Origin: Paractinoplanes bogorensis
GTDB taxonomy: Bacteria > Actinomycetota > Actinomycetes > Mycobacteriales > Micromonosporaceae
DNA: 64,000 nucleotides
Direction of reading: 5' to 3'
NCBI RefSeq assembly: GCF_018829635.1
Contig: NZ_JAHKKG010000004.1
Coordinates: 186,001-250,000, forward strand
Made by a program: the position numbers and the translations under genes
The notes under the pieces: model-generated
What the model saw: the letters and a program-made list of their open reading frames with translations, nothing else
What the model was told of the DNA's origin: nothing
The model's database searches: none
Shown here: in pieces, positions 12,734 through 20,926 of the stretch
How positions within the stretch are numbered: position 1 is the stretch's first letter
Layout of the letters: each line of letters starts with the position of its first letter

Positions 12734-12841
12734 CTGTCCCGGTCGGCGGGTTACGTGCGCCCAGGCGGTGCGGAACACCGGCGCCGTAACCATGGACCCG
12801 CGCGTTGCCGCCGCCATTTGGCATGGCGAGCGGTAGCGCCG

Positions 12842-14752
12842 TCAGCGGGGTGGCAGGAGCGACACCAGGGCCAGGATCACCTGGGCGGGGGAACCGTCGG
12901 CGGCGTCCAGGGCTAGCGGCGCGTCTTGGGCGGCGTGCTGGCCGGCGACGCGGTGCAGGGCTGATACGCCGGCGCTGGACAGGTGCGTCACGGCGGTCAG
13001 GTCGACTGTCATCGGCACCGTGCCGCCCCGGCTGCGGCGCAGCAGTTCGCGGCGGGCCAGGTCGGCCGTGGTGATGTCGAGCGGGCCCTCGATCAGCACG
13101 TGGGTCTCGCCGGCGCCGTCGCGCTCGATGATGCGGAACTCGGGCTCCGAGGTGGGGGTGGGTGCGGGCGCGGGAACGGGAATGGGAGACGGGACGGCCG
13201 AGGTGTGCGGGTCGTCGAGCAGGCGCGCGGGGTGGCTCAGCGGCTTGGAGATGCGGGCCACGGTTCCGGTCTCGTCGTGGTCGACTGTCAGCACCGAGAC
13301 CAGCTGGGCCGCCAGGGCCAGGCCGCGGCCGCGGTTGGCCTGTTCGCGGGGTTCCATCCAGCGGCCCTCGTCGGTGACCGAGGCCTCGACCACGCCGGCC
13401 GGAGTCAGCGTCGCGCGCACCGTCACCGTGGCCGAGGGGGCCGCGCCGGCGTGTTCGACCGCGTTGGCCAGCAGTTCGCCCAGGGCGTGCTGGAACGCGA
13501 ACACGTCCTCCGTGGTCGCGCCCAGGCGGCCCAGCCACTCGCCCACGCGGCGGCGAGTGCTGCGCAGCTCGGTGGGGGAAGCGGGCAGGGTGAGGAGCAG
13601 GTCTTCGACGACTGGTACGCGCTGGACGGCCAGCAGCGTGATGTCGTCGGTGTGGCCGGTGGCGCGGACCAGCAGTTCGACGGTCTGGGCGCAGACCCGT
13701 TCGGCGGGCGTGGCCGCCGGGTCGTGCAGGGCCCGGCCGGCGGCGCTGTCGGCCGCCACGTGGGCCAACTCGGCGGCGCTCGAGGCGTGGTCGCGGCCGG
13801 GGCGCTCGAGGATGCCGTCGCTGAACAGGAGCAGCAGGTCACCCTCGTCGAGGTGCTCACGGCGTACGGGAAAATCTCCTCCCGTGCCCAGCGGCGCGCC
13901 CCCGGTCAGCGGCAGGTAGCGGGTCGTGCCGGCGGGAGCCACCACCAGCGGCGCGGGATGGCCGGCGGTGCAGTAGGTCATGTCGCCGCTCGACGTGTCG
14001 AGCACCGCCAGCACCACCGTGGTCGCGTGGGCGGCCGGCACCCGGGCCGCGAACCGGTCGGCCGCCGCGAGCGCGTCGGCGATCGGTGCGCCCTCCTCCA
14101 GGCGGTCCTGCAGCACCGCCCGCAGCTGGCCCATCACGCCCGACGCGGTCACGCCGTGGCCGACCACGTCACCGACGATCAGCGCGATCCGGCCGTCGCG
14201 TTGCACCACGGCGTCGAACCAGTCGCCGCCGGCCGCCGTGTCCGCCTCGGCGAGCAGGTAGCTGGCCGCTATTCGGGCCCCGGGCAGCACCGGCAACCCG
14301 GGCGGCAGCAGCTCGCGCTGCAGGGCGGTCACCACGGTGCGCGAAGCCTCGTAGCGTTCGGCCACCACCTGCCGCTGGCGCACCATCTCGGTGACGTCGA
14401 AGCCGACGCCGATCACGCCCCGCCGTTCGCCGTCGACCGTCCACGGTGTGATGGTGAAGTTGGCGAACATCTCGTGGACCGAGCCGTCCGGGCCCTTGAT
14501 GTGGGCCCGCCACTCGCGGCCCATGATCGGTTCGCCGGTGCGGTAGACGTCGTGGTAGGCGTCGACGAACTGCTGCCCGGCCAGGTCGCTGAGGACCTCG
14601 CTGATCGGCCGGCCCAGATATTCGCGCCCGGCCAGCACCGAGCGGGTGGCCGCGCTCAGGCTGAGCACGCGCAGGTCCGGCCCCTCGCACACGGCCAGGA
14701 TGAAGGGCACCTGGTCGACCGCGGTGAGCAGCAGCGACGGGTCTTCGGCCAT
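12842..14752 (-). CDS. PAS-SpoIIE phosphatase-HATPase-STAS regulator fusion
   Basis: A 636-residue cytosolic signalling protein that joins all parts of a partner-switching system. Residues ~1-130 are a PAS sensor domain; ~150-378 a PP2C/SpoIIE (RsbU-like) phosphatase with metal-binding motifs GGDWFD, GDVVGHG, FSDGILE and TDDITLL; ~380-500 a histidine-kinase-type ATPase like anti-sigma factor RsbW, with N-box GELLANAVEH and glycine boxes DEGRW and GRGLALA; then a Pro/Ala linker and a C-terminal STAS domain (~530-636) like RsbV. The Ser in THLSSAGVSAL is a candidate phosphorylation site. It starts 25 bp downstream of ribA on the same strand, so may be co-transcribed. Which sigma factor it controls is unknown. 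Confidence 0.88.
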   Translation of the reverse strand: MAEDPSLLLTAVDQVPFILAVCEGPDLRVLSLSAATRSVLAGREYLGRPISEVLSDLAGQQFVDAYHDVYRTGEPIMGREWRAHIKGPDGSVHEMFANFTITPWTVDGERRGVIGVGFDVTEMVRQRQVVAERYEASRTVVTALQRELLPPGLPVLPGARIAASYLLAEADTAAGGDWFDAVVQRDGRIALIVGDVVGHGVTASGVMGQLRAVLQDRLEEGAPIADALAAADRFAARVPAAHATTVVLAVLDTSSGDMTYCTAGHPAPLVVAPAGTTRYLPLTGGAPLGTGGDFPVRREHLDEGDLLLLFSDGILERPGRDHASSAAELAHVAADSAAGRALHDPAATPAERVCAQTVELLVRATGHTDDITLLAVQRVPVVEDLLLTLPASPTELRSTRRRVGEWLGRLGATTEDVFAFQHALGELLANAVEHAGAAPSATVTVRATLTPAGVVEASVTDEGRWMEPREQANRGRGLALAAQLVSVLTVDHDETGTVARISKPLSHPARLLDDPHTSAVPSPIPVPAPAPTPTSEPEFRIIERDGAGETHVLIEGPLDITTADLARRELLRRSRGGTVPMTVDLTAVTHLSSAGVSALHRVAGQHAAQDAPLALDAADGSPAQVILALVSLLPPR

Positions 14753-14777
14753 CAGCTAATACTGCCGTCGGGTGGTG

Positions 14778-15419
14778 TCACTCGGCGAGGGGTAGCTCGA
14801 TCGTGTGAGCCGTGTGCGACGCCTTGGTGGCCAGATAGCGCACGTTGGCGGCGGACATGTGCACACCGGTCGGCACCCGCTGGGCCACGTCGATGCCGCA
14901 CTTGGCGAGCTGGATCTCCTTGTCGGGGTTGTTGCTGAGCAGCCGGATCCGCCCGGCGCCGAGCGCGAACAGCATCTGCGCCGCGGCCGAATAGTCCCGT
15001 TCGTCCTCACCGCGGCCGAGCGCGACGTTCGCCTCGTACGTGTCCAGGCCGGCATCCTGCAGAGCATAGGCGTCGAGTTTGGCGTAGAGGCCGATACCGC
15101 GGCCCTCCTGGCGCAGGTAGAGCAGGAAGCCGCCCTGGTCGGCGATCCGCTCGGCGGCCTCGCGCAGCTGCGGCCCGCAGTCGCAGCGCTGACTGCCGAA
15201 CACGTCGCCGGTCAGGCACTCGCTGTGCGGCCGCACCAGCGGGGCCCGGCCCCCGGCGGCCGACTTCTTCAGCGCCCGCTGCCAGTCACCCAGGCCGAGG
15301 GCCAGATGTTCCTTGCCGTCGACCAGGCCGTCGAAGGTCATCACCTGAGCCGTGGTCGCGTACCCGTCCCCGAATCGGAGCGGTACGGTCACCTGCTGCC
15401 GCACCGTGGCTTCTAACAT
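14778..15419 (-). CDS. ribA: GTP cyclohydrolase II
   Basis: A 213-residue monofunctional enzyme lacking the DHBP-synthase half found in many RibBA fusions. It opens the GTP ring with loss of formate and pyrophosphate. Zinc ligands are Cys68, Cys79 and Cys81 in HSECLTG and SQRCDCG; the GTP-binding/catalytic block is RQEGRGIGLYAK, followed by AYALQ and later LSNNPDK. Tyr118, equivalent to E. coli Tyr105, is present; in one S. coelicolor paralog (SCO6655) a Met here is known to give the formylated product instead. ATG 15419 follows GAGGAGG. It lies divergent from a RibD-type reductase at the start of an unusual gene cluster, so it may serve that pathway rather than riboflavin. Confidence 0.92.
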   Translation of the reverse strand: MLEATVRQQVTVPLRFGDGYATTAQVMTFDGLVDGKEHLALGLGDWQRALKKSAAGGRAPLVRPHSECLTGDVFGSQRCDCGPQLREAAERIADQGGFLLYLRQEGRGIGLYAKLDAYALQDAGLDTYEANVALGRGEDERDYSAAAQMLFALGAGRIRLLSNNPDKEIQLAKCGIDVAQRVPTGVHMSAANVRYLATKASHTAHTIELPLAE

Positions 15420-15579
15420 CGGTCCTCCTCGTTGGTTCCCCGTTGATCCGCTATACCCGCCGTGGGAGTCACCGCACCGCAACAGACCGCGAATGTGCCT
15501 GTAATCGTGGCGCGGATTATCTTGGACGCAACTGTTCGGCCGGGGTGACGATCGTCGCTCTCTGTGGGAGGCGTCATCG
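15420..15579. promoter_or_regulatory. Divergent promoter region of ribA and ribD-like gene
   Basis: This 160-bp gap must carry promoters for both genes. GAGGAGG (for ribA) and GGGAGG (for the reductase) are visible at its two ends. I looked for an FMN riboswitch and saw none of its conserved core. Confidence 0.4.
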
Positions 15580-16272
15580 GTGGTTGAGCGTCCTTACGTC
15601 CTGCTGAGCTGTGGCATGTCCATCGACGGTTACCTCGACGACGCCACGCGTGACCGGCTGCTGCTGTCCAACGAGGCCGATTTCGACCGGGTCGACGAGG
15701 TCCGGGCCGGGTGCGACGCGATCCTGGTCGGGGCGGCGACGATCCGGCAGGACGATCCGCGCCTGCTGGTCCGCTCGGCCGAGCGCCGGGCGGCCCGGGT
15801 GGCCCGGGGCGAGCCGGCCAACCCGCTGAAGGTGACCGTCACGGGCCGGTGCGACCTCGATCCGGGGGCCAGGTTCTTCGCGGTGGGCGACGTGGGCAAA
15901 GTGGTCTACTGCTCGTCCGAAACGCACGAATCGGCGGCGAGAAAGCTCAAGGAAGTCGCCACGGTCGTCGACGGCGGCGACCCGGTCGACCTGCACCGGG
16001 TCACGGCCGACCTGGCCCGCCGGGGCGTCCGCCGGCTGATGGTCGAGGGCGGCGGCTCGATGCACACGCAGTTCCTGACCGCGGGTCTGGCCGACGAGCT
16101 CCAGCTGGTGGTGGCGCCCTTCTTCGTCGGCGACTCGCGGGCGCCGCGCTTCGTCGGCGACGGCGACTTTCCGTGGGGGCCGGGCCGCCGGGCGACGCTG
16201 GCCGAGGTCCGCCAGATCGGCGACGTTGTCCTGCTGCGATACGCGCTGTCCGACCGATTCGTGCCGAACTAA
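15580..16272 (+). CDS. RibD C-terminal-type reductase (DHFR-like fold)
   Basis: A 230-residue reductase of the RibD_C/dihydrofolate reductase superfamily, expected to reduce a ribosylaminopyrimidine with NADPH. It begins RPYVLLSCGMSIDGYLDD, includes CDAILVGAATIRQDDPRL, and the cofactor-binding MVEGGGSMHTQFL near residue 150. There is no deaminase domain, so a deaminase would have to come from elsewhere. GTG 15580 has GGGAGG 9 bp upstream. The gene faces away from ribA, so GTP cyclohydrolase II and this reductase could act in sequence on a GTP-derived pyrimidine. Its stop is only 4 bp from that of the convergent membrane-protein gene. Confidence 0.85.
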   Translation: MVERPYVLLSCGMSIDGYLDDATRDRLLLSNEADFDRVDEVRAGCDAILVGAATIRQDDPRLLVRSAERRAARVARGEPANPLKVTVTGRCDLDPGARFFAVGDVGKVVYCSSETHESAARKLKEVATVVDGGDPVDLHRVTADLARRGVRRLMVEGGGSMHTQFLTAGLADELQLVVAPFFVGDSRAPRFVGDGDFPWGPGRRATLAEVRQIGDVVLLRYALSDRFVPN

Positions 16273-16276
16273 AGGC

Positions 16277-17350
16277 TCAGGCACCGACGCGGGCCAGTTC
16301 TCGCCCGAGAAGCATCTCCGGCGAAACAGGCGCGGCGGAAGCGGCGGAGGCAAGGGGAGCAGCGGGAGCGAGGGGAGCGGCGAGACCGTAGGGAGCCGGC
16401 GAGACCGGCACGACGGCAGCCGGACGCAGCCGGGCCGCGGCCCGCACCAGCAGCACCGCGGCGCCGGGCAGGGCGGCGGCGAAGGCGAACACCCCGTACA
16501 CGACAGCGGTCGTCAGGCCCTGGGTCGCGCTCAGCCCGGCCGCCCCGAACGCCCACGCGGTAACGGCCTCACGCGGCCCCCAGCCACCGATGTTGAGCGG
16601 CAACGACATGGCCAGCAGGGCGAGCAGCATCAGCGGCACGAGCCGGGTCAGCGAAGCCACCGAGCCGGCCGCCCGCGCCGCCACCACGAAGGTCGCCAGG
16701 TGCCCGACCAGCACCACCACCGAGGCCAGGGTCACGCCCGGCCAGTTGCGGCGGGCCAGCAGCCCGGTGCGGATCTCGGCCAGCCCGGTCCGGACGCCCG
16801 CGGCGAGACGAGAGCCGCCCTGACGAAGTGACCGGCACGCCATCAGCACCAGCGCGAAAGCCACAAATACCGCAGCAGCGACGACCGCCACCACAAAGCC
16901 ATGATCACGCAAGGCCGTCAGTACGGGGGAGGGGACAGTCAGCAGCACGGTCAGACCGACGAAGATCAGGACGAGCTGCCCGGCCGTACGCTCCAGCACC
17001 ACGGCCCGCACACTCTTGGCGACGTCGCCCTCGTCCCGGCCGTGCTGCACCGCGCGGTCCACGTCGCCGAGCACCCCGCCCGGAAGCGCGGCGTTGAGGA
17101 ACAGCGCCTTGTAGTAGTCGGCCACCGCCGTACGGAAGGAAAGCCTCAAGCCCAGGCCCCGCGCGACCAGGCACCAGCGCCAGGCACTGAACACCGTGGT
17201 GGCGACGCCGATCGCGAACGCCAGGGCCAGCGCCGGCACCGAGATCACCCGCAGGCCGTCGAGGAAAGCGCCGGTGCCGAGCCGCCACAGCAGGAAGACC
17301 AGGATCCCGGCCCCACCCAGGATCCTCGCCCAAGCCCAGATACGCCCCAC
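16277..17350 (-). CDS. LPG-synthase transmembrane family (UPF0104-like) protein
   Basis: A 357-residue polytopic membrane protein with about eight hydrophobic segments, of the family covering the flippase part of lysylphosphatidylglycerol synthase (MprF). Conserved points are NAALPGGVLGD near residue 90, RAVVLERTAGQ, and the C-terminal SLPLNIGGWGPREA. Stand-alone members are suspected lipid-linked flippases or transferases. The last ~50 residues are a low-complexity Ala/Pro tail. GTG 17350 is the start. It is in line with the upstream methyltransferase (61-bp gap). In this cluster it may move a lipid-linked product across the membrane; this is inference. Confidence 0.8.
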   Translation of the reverse strand: MGRIWAWARILGGAGILVFLLWRLGTGAFLDGLRVISVPALALAFAIGVATTVFSAWRWCLVARGLGLRLSFRTAVADYYKALFLNAALPGGVLGDVDRAVQHGRDEGDVAKSVRAVVLERTAGQLVLIFVGLTVLLTVPSPVLTALRDHGFVVAVVAAAVFVAFALVLMACRSLRQGGSRLAAGVRTGLAEIRTGLLARRNWPGVTLASVVVLVGHLATFVVAARAAGSVASLTRLVPLMLLALLAMSLPLNIGGWGPREAVTAWAFGAAGLSATQGLTTAVVYGVFAFAAALPGAAVLLVRAAARLRPAAVVPVSPAPYGLAAPLAPAAPLASAASAAPVSPEMLLGRELARVGA

Positions 17351-17411
17351 GTCGCCGTCCCCTTCGTCTAGCCCGTCTTTCTCCTAGTACGCCGGGGCGG
17401 GCACAAAGGGT

Positions 17412-18179
17412 TCAGTCGAAGGTCGCCAAAAGATCGACATGTCCGACCGAGGCACTCGGCAGCCGGGTCAGCCGCCCCTGCAGATAGCCGTCCAGATCGA
17501 GCGAGGGCCGCTGCTCACGGGCCGCGCCGACCCAGCCACGCAGCCATTCGGCGGTCAGATCCGGATGCCCGGTGCCCAGCTTCCACGGGCTCGGCCGGGT
17601 GACCACTGTCGCGCCGGCCAGTTCAAAGGCTTTCCCCGCGTACGCCGGTGCGTCCGGCCCAAGAAGCTGACGACCAGCGGAAACGCGTCGCTGGTGCTCG
17701 TCGAAGGCCCCGGCCACCGTGACGTCCTCGGGCAGCGCCGGATCGAGCGTCACCTGCCCGGCCACCGAAAGCGTGAACAGGGCCGGCACCCGGGCCGCGG
17801 CCAGCGTCGCCACCAGCGCGTCGATCTCCTCCTCGGTCAGCAGGTCGAGCAGCGCCGAACAGGTGACCAGGTCGGTGCCGGCCAGGTCGTCCGGAGTGAG
17901 CGCGGTCACGTCGCCGAGCGCGCCCTCGACGGTGACGCCGGGCACGCCGACGTGCGCGGTCGCGTAGTGCAGCAGGGCCGGGTCGCGGTCGTTGAGGATC
18001 CAGTGCTGCGGCGTGGGCAGGCGGGGAGCCAGCCAGCGGGCCATCGAGCCGGTGCCGCAGCCCAGGTCGCGGATCACGTGCACGTCCGGCGGCAGCAGCG
18101 CGATCAGATCGGCCGCCCGCGCCTCGGCGTCGGCGGGTTCGCGCAGGCCGAGCCAGCTCTCACTGAACTCTCCGGTCAT
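17412..18179 (-). CDS. Class I SAM-dependent methyltransferase
   Basis: A 255-residue Rossmann-fold methyltransferase. The SAM-binding motif I is IRDLGCGTGSMARWLA near residue 36, motif II is LNDRDPALL, and the post-motif acidic segment is DLVTCSALLDLLTEEE. The substrate-binding C-terminus has no family-level signature I recognise. ATG 18179 follows GAGGAGA at good spacing. It is co-directional with the glycosyltransferase, pterin synthase homolog and oxidoreductase upstream and the LPG-synthase-like protein downstream, so it probably methylates an intermediate of that pathway. Confidence 0.85.
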   Translation of the reverse strand: MTGEFSESWLGLREPADAEARAADLIALLPPDVHVIRDLGCGTGSMARWLAPRLPTPQHWILNDRDPALLHYATAHVGVPGVTVEGALGDVTALTPDDLAGTDLVTCSALLDLLTEEEIDALVATLAAARVPALFTLSVAGQVTLDPALPEDVTVAGAFDEHQRRVSAGRQLLGPDAPAYAGKAFELAGATVVTRPSPWKLGTGHPDLTAEWLRGWVGAAREQRPSLDLDGYLQGRLTRLPSASVGHVDLLATFD

Positions 18180-18229
18180 CGGATCTCCTCTGGTGACGGC
18201 GGCTCAGGCACGCCGGTCGGGGCCTCTGA

Positions 18230-18335
18230 GCAGCGGCGGTCCGGGCGCCGGTCGGACGCGCGGGCGGTGGCGGTTCGGGCGCCGGGTGTGGCGCGTGGGC
18301 GGTGGCGGTTCAGGCGCCGGGTGCGGCGCGGTCAG
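18230..18335. repeat. 35-bp tandem repeat between methyltransferase and glycosyltransferase
   Basis: Two close copies and one diverged copy of a 35-bp unit with core GGGCGGTGGCGGTTCGGGCG, at about 18230-18260, 18261-18295 and 18296-18330. It fills the 177-bp gap of the cluster; unlike other repeats here it does not contain the neighbouring stop codon. Confidence 0.6.
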
Positions 18336-18356
18336 CTGGCCGGCGGCAAGCGAGGG

Positions 18357-19370
18357 TCAAGCTGGGCGACAGGCGGTGTCGAGCCGGCGGGCGGTCTCGT
18401 CCCAGCCGGGCAGGGTGTCGCGGCGGGCGTGGGCGGCGGTGCGCAGTCGGTCGCGCAGCGCGGCGCCGGTGAGCCACGAGCGTAGGGCGGCGGCCAGTGC
18501 GGTGCGGTCGCCGGGCGGGACGAGCAAGCCGGGCCGGGTGCCATCCGGAGCCGTGCCGAGTGCCTCGGAGACACCGCCGACATCGCTGGCCAGCACCGGG
18601 ATGCCGCGAGCGAGAGCCTCGGTGACGACCATCCCATAGGTCTCGGCCCGCGACGGCAAGATCAAGAGATCGGTTTCCCCGTACGCCTTCGCGAGCGCCC
18701 CGTCGCCCAACGGCCCGGCGAAGTGCAGGCGTGGATCGGTGTGCGGGACGGGCCGGACCAGCGCCCCGGCGAACGTGCAGGTCCAGTCGAGCCCGGCCAG
18801 ATCCTCTTCGAGGGCCCCGACCAGCAGGTCCTGTCCCTTGCGGGGAGTGACCGCGGCGACGCAGAGCAGCCGCCGCCCGGCCGGGTCGGGCTCGGCGAGC
18901 GGCGCCGGCTCGACCCCGGGCGGGGCGATCGCGACGTGGGCCAGGCCGTGCATGCCGGCCACCCGGTCGGCCGCGGCCGAACTGGTCGCGATCACGGTGG
19001 TGGCCAGGTGCAGGGCCCGGCGCTCGCGTTCGCGCAGGTCGTCCGCCTCGCCGGGGGAGAGGCCGGTCTCGTCGCTGAGCGGCAGGTGCACCAGCATGAT
19101 CAGGCGCAGCCGGGTCGCGTGCGGGGCCAGGGCCTCCGGCACTCCACACCCGACCAGCCCGTCCACCAGCACATCGGACATGTCGGGAATTTCGGAGAGG
19201 GCGTGACCCAGCGTCGCGCGGGTCGCGTCCGAGGGGGTCGGCCACGAGCCCGGCACGGCGATCTCGTGCACGTCGGGGAGCAGCGACAGCACCGTACGGT
19301 CGTAGCGATTGCCGCCGCTCGGTGCCGCCGGGTCGTCGATGTCGCCCGGCAGCACAGCCCAAAGTGTCAC
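18357..19370 (-). CDS. Glycosyltransferase family 4 type
   Basis: A 337-residue GT-B fold glycosyltransferase. The N-terminal half has the acceptor-side region including GGNRYDRTVLSLLP. The C-terminal nucleotide-sugar domain carries AAVTPRKGQDLL near residue 185 and the family 4 signature PSRAETYGMVVTEALARGIP with its paired glutamates near residue 260, followed by ASDVGGVSE. It probably transfers a sugar from a nucleotide donor to a cluster-specific acceptor. Start GTG 19370. It follows the pterin synthase homolog by 69 bp on the same strand. Confidence 0.85.
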   Translation of the reverse strand: MTLWAVLPGDIDDPAAPSGGNRYDRTVLSLLPDVHEIAVPGSWPTPSDATRATLGHALSEIPDMSDVLVDGLVGCGVPEALAPHATRLRLIMLVHLPLSDETGLSPGEADDLRERERRALHLATTVIATSSAAADRVAGMHGLAHVAIAPPGVEPAPLAEPDPAGRRLLCVAAVTPRKGQDLLVGALEEDLAGLDWTCTFAGALVRPVPHTDPRLHFAGPLGDGALAKAYGETDLLILPSRAETYGMVVTEALARGIPVLASDVGGVSEALGTAPDGTRPGLLVPPGDRTALAAALRSWLTGAALRDRLRTAAHARRDTLPGWDETARRLDTACRPA

Positions 19371-19439
19371 GATGCAGTTCCCGACTGTTCGGTGATCAGA
19401 GGCATGAGTCGATGCGGCCCGGCCGTCCGGCCCACCGGA

Positions 19440-19844
19440 TCATGACGTGAGATCTCGCTCGTACGAAGCCCACGCGATGTGCGACTCGTGCAGCGTCACC
19501 GACAGGCCGGTCAGCCCGGCCGCCCCGGACCCGAGCTCGCCGGCCGCGATCGAGCCGGCCAGCCGGTCGGCGATCACCTTGGCCAGGAACTCGGTCGACG
19601 TGTTGATGCCCAGGAAGTCGGGCTCGTCGTCCAGGTTGCGGTAGCTGAGCGTGCCGCAGATGGCGTGCAGCTTCTCGCTCGCGGCGCCGATGTCCACCAC
19701 GATGTTGTCGTCGTCCAGCTCGGGCCGCTTGAAGGTGGCGTCGACCACGAACGTCGCGCCGTGCAGCTTCTGGGCCGGGCCGTAGACCTCACCGGTGAAG
19801 CTGTGCGCGATCATGATGTGGTCGCGGACGGTGACGCTGAACAA
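19440..19844 (-). CDS. 6-pyruvoyltetrahydropterin synthase / QueD homolog lacking catalytic residues
   Basis: A 134-residue T-fold protein. The first zinc His is kept (His14 in IAHSF), and the second (His28) also, but the HGH pair reads HGA, so the third ligand is Ala30. The catalytic Cys region reads GPAQKLHGA with no Cys. The Asp-His pair expected before NLD is Ser-Tyr (SYRNLD). It therefore probably cannot do the standard reaction but may bind a pterin-like ligand. From memory, the S. coelicolor homolog SCO6650 was shown structurally to lack the zinc and catalytic triad. TTG 19844 has GAGGAGT upstream, inside the end of the MDR gene, 4 bp away, so the two are coupled. Confidence 0.82.
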   Translation of the reverse strand: MFSVTVRDHIMIAHSFTGEVYGPAQKLHGATFVVDATFKRPELDDDNIVVDIGAASEKLHAICGTLSYRNLDDEPDFLGINTSTEFLAKVIADRLAGSIAAGELGSGAAGLTGLSVTLHESHIAWASYERDLTS

Positions 19845-19848
19845 GGGG

Positions 19849-20823
19849 CTACTCCTCGGGGTAGTCGATCACGTGGCAGAGGGCCGGAAGGCTACCGTCC
19901 GCGAGACGGGGCAGCACCTCGGGCAGTTCGGCGAAATCGGAGTGCCCGGTGAGGAACGCGTCGAACCGGTCGTCCTTCAGCAGTTCCAGCGCGAGCGCCA
20001 GCCGGTCGGCGTAGGAGCGGTCGCGACCGGGAATGATGCCGCCGACCTGGCTGCCGCGGATGGTCAGCCGGCGCGAGTGGAAGAACTCACCCAGCGGCAC
20101 GTCGACCGGCCGGTCGCCGTACCAGCTGAGCTCGACGACCGTGCCCTCGTAGCGGGCGAGCTCGAGCGACCGGGTCAGCCCGGCCGGGTTCGCGCTGGCG
20201 TGGATCACCAGATCGCATTCGCCGAGCGCGTCGGCCGGGGTGGCGAAGTCGACACCCAGTCGCGCGGCCAGTTCCGAGCGCCGTTCGTCGATGTCGACGA
20301 GCTGGAGGCGTACGCCGGGAAACCGCGCGAGAATCGCCGCCGCGCAACCACCCACCATGCCCCCGCCGACCACCGCGATCCGGTCGCCGATCAGCGGGCG
20401 CGCGTCCCACAGGGCGTTGACCGCGGTCTCCACCGTGCCGGCGAGCACGGCCCGACGGGCGGGCACTTCGTCCGGAACCACCGAAACCATGGTGATTGGA
20501 GCGATAAATCGGGTTTGGTGGGTATAGAGGGAGAAGACGGTGCGTCCGAGCAGCTCGGAGGGTCCCCGCTCGACGACGCCGACATTGAGATAGCCGTACT
20601 TGACCGGCGCCGGGAAATCGCCCTCCTGAAAGGGGGAACGCATCGACGGCCATTGGCTCTCGGGCACCCCGCCGGAGAACACCAGTGTCTCGGTGCCCCG
20701 GCTCACACCCGTGTGGAGCGTGCGCACGAGCACCTCGTCCGGGCCCGGCTCACCCACGGTCGCCGGACGGATCTCACCCCGGCCCGGCTCGGCGATCCAG
20801 AACGCGTACGCCTCACTCGTCAT
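19849..20823 (-). CDS. MDR-family zinc-independent oxidoreductase
   Basis: A 324-residue medium-chain dehydrogenase/reductase. The N-terminal GroES-like domain has [16 protein letters not shown] but no cysteine or histidine cluster for catalytic or structural zinc. The nucleotide-binding motif VVGGGMVGG lies near residue 155, followed by the acidic LVDIDERR expected for NAD(H) preference. It resembles enzymes annotated as zinc-binding alcohol dehydrogenases or BchC-like reductases, but the zinc label would be wrong here. ATG 20823 follows GGAGGAAG. It heads the minus-strand arm of the cluster and is divergent from the CDP-alcohol phosphotransferase gene. Confidence 0.82.
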   Translation of the reverse strand: MTSEAYAFWIAEPGRGEIRPATVGEPGPDEVLVRTLHTGVSRGTETLVFSGGVPESQWPSMRSPFQEGDFPAPVKYGYLNVGVVERGPSELLGRTVFSLYTHQTRFIAPITMVSVVPDEVPARRAVLAGTVETAVNALWDARPLIGDRIAVVGGGMVGGCAAAILARFPGVRLQLVDIDERRSELAARLGVDFATPADALGECDLVIHASANPAGLTRSLELARYEGTVVELSWYGDRPVDVPLGEFFHSRRLTIRGSQVGGIIPGRDRSYADRLALALELLKDDRFDAFLTGHSDFAELPEVLPRLADGSLPALCHVIDYPEE

Positions 20824-20926
20824 GGGTTTCTTCCTCCGCCCGCTGAACCGAATGCCGTCCGGGCGCGTGTTAAGCGCTGACGACGGCAACCATACGCGGC
20901 GGCCGATCTTGCACATGGAGGCCTCG
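20824..20926. promoter_or_regulatory. Divergent promoter region inside the cluster
   Basis: A 103-bp gap between the MDR gene (minus) and the phosphotransferase gene (plus). Both ribosome binding sites are visible at its ends (GGAGGAAG for the MDR gene, GGAGG at 20917-20921 for the other), so promoters for both arms must lie here. No confident -35/-10 pair was identified. Confidence 0.35.

Noticed and set aside
15420..15579. FMN riboswitch upstream of ribA.
   Set aside because: None of the conserved FMN-core segments are seen, and the gap is short and divergent.
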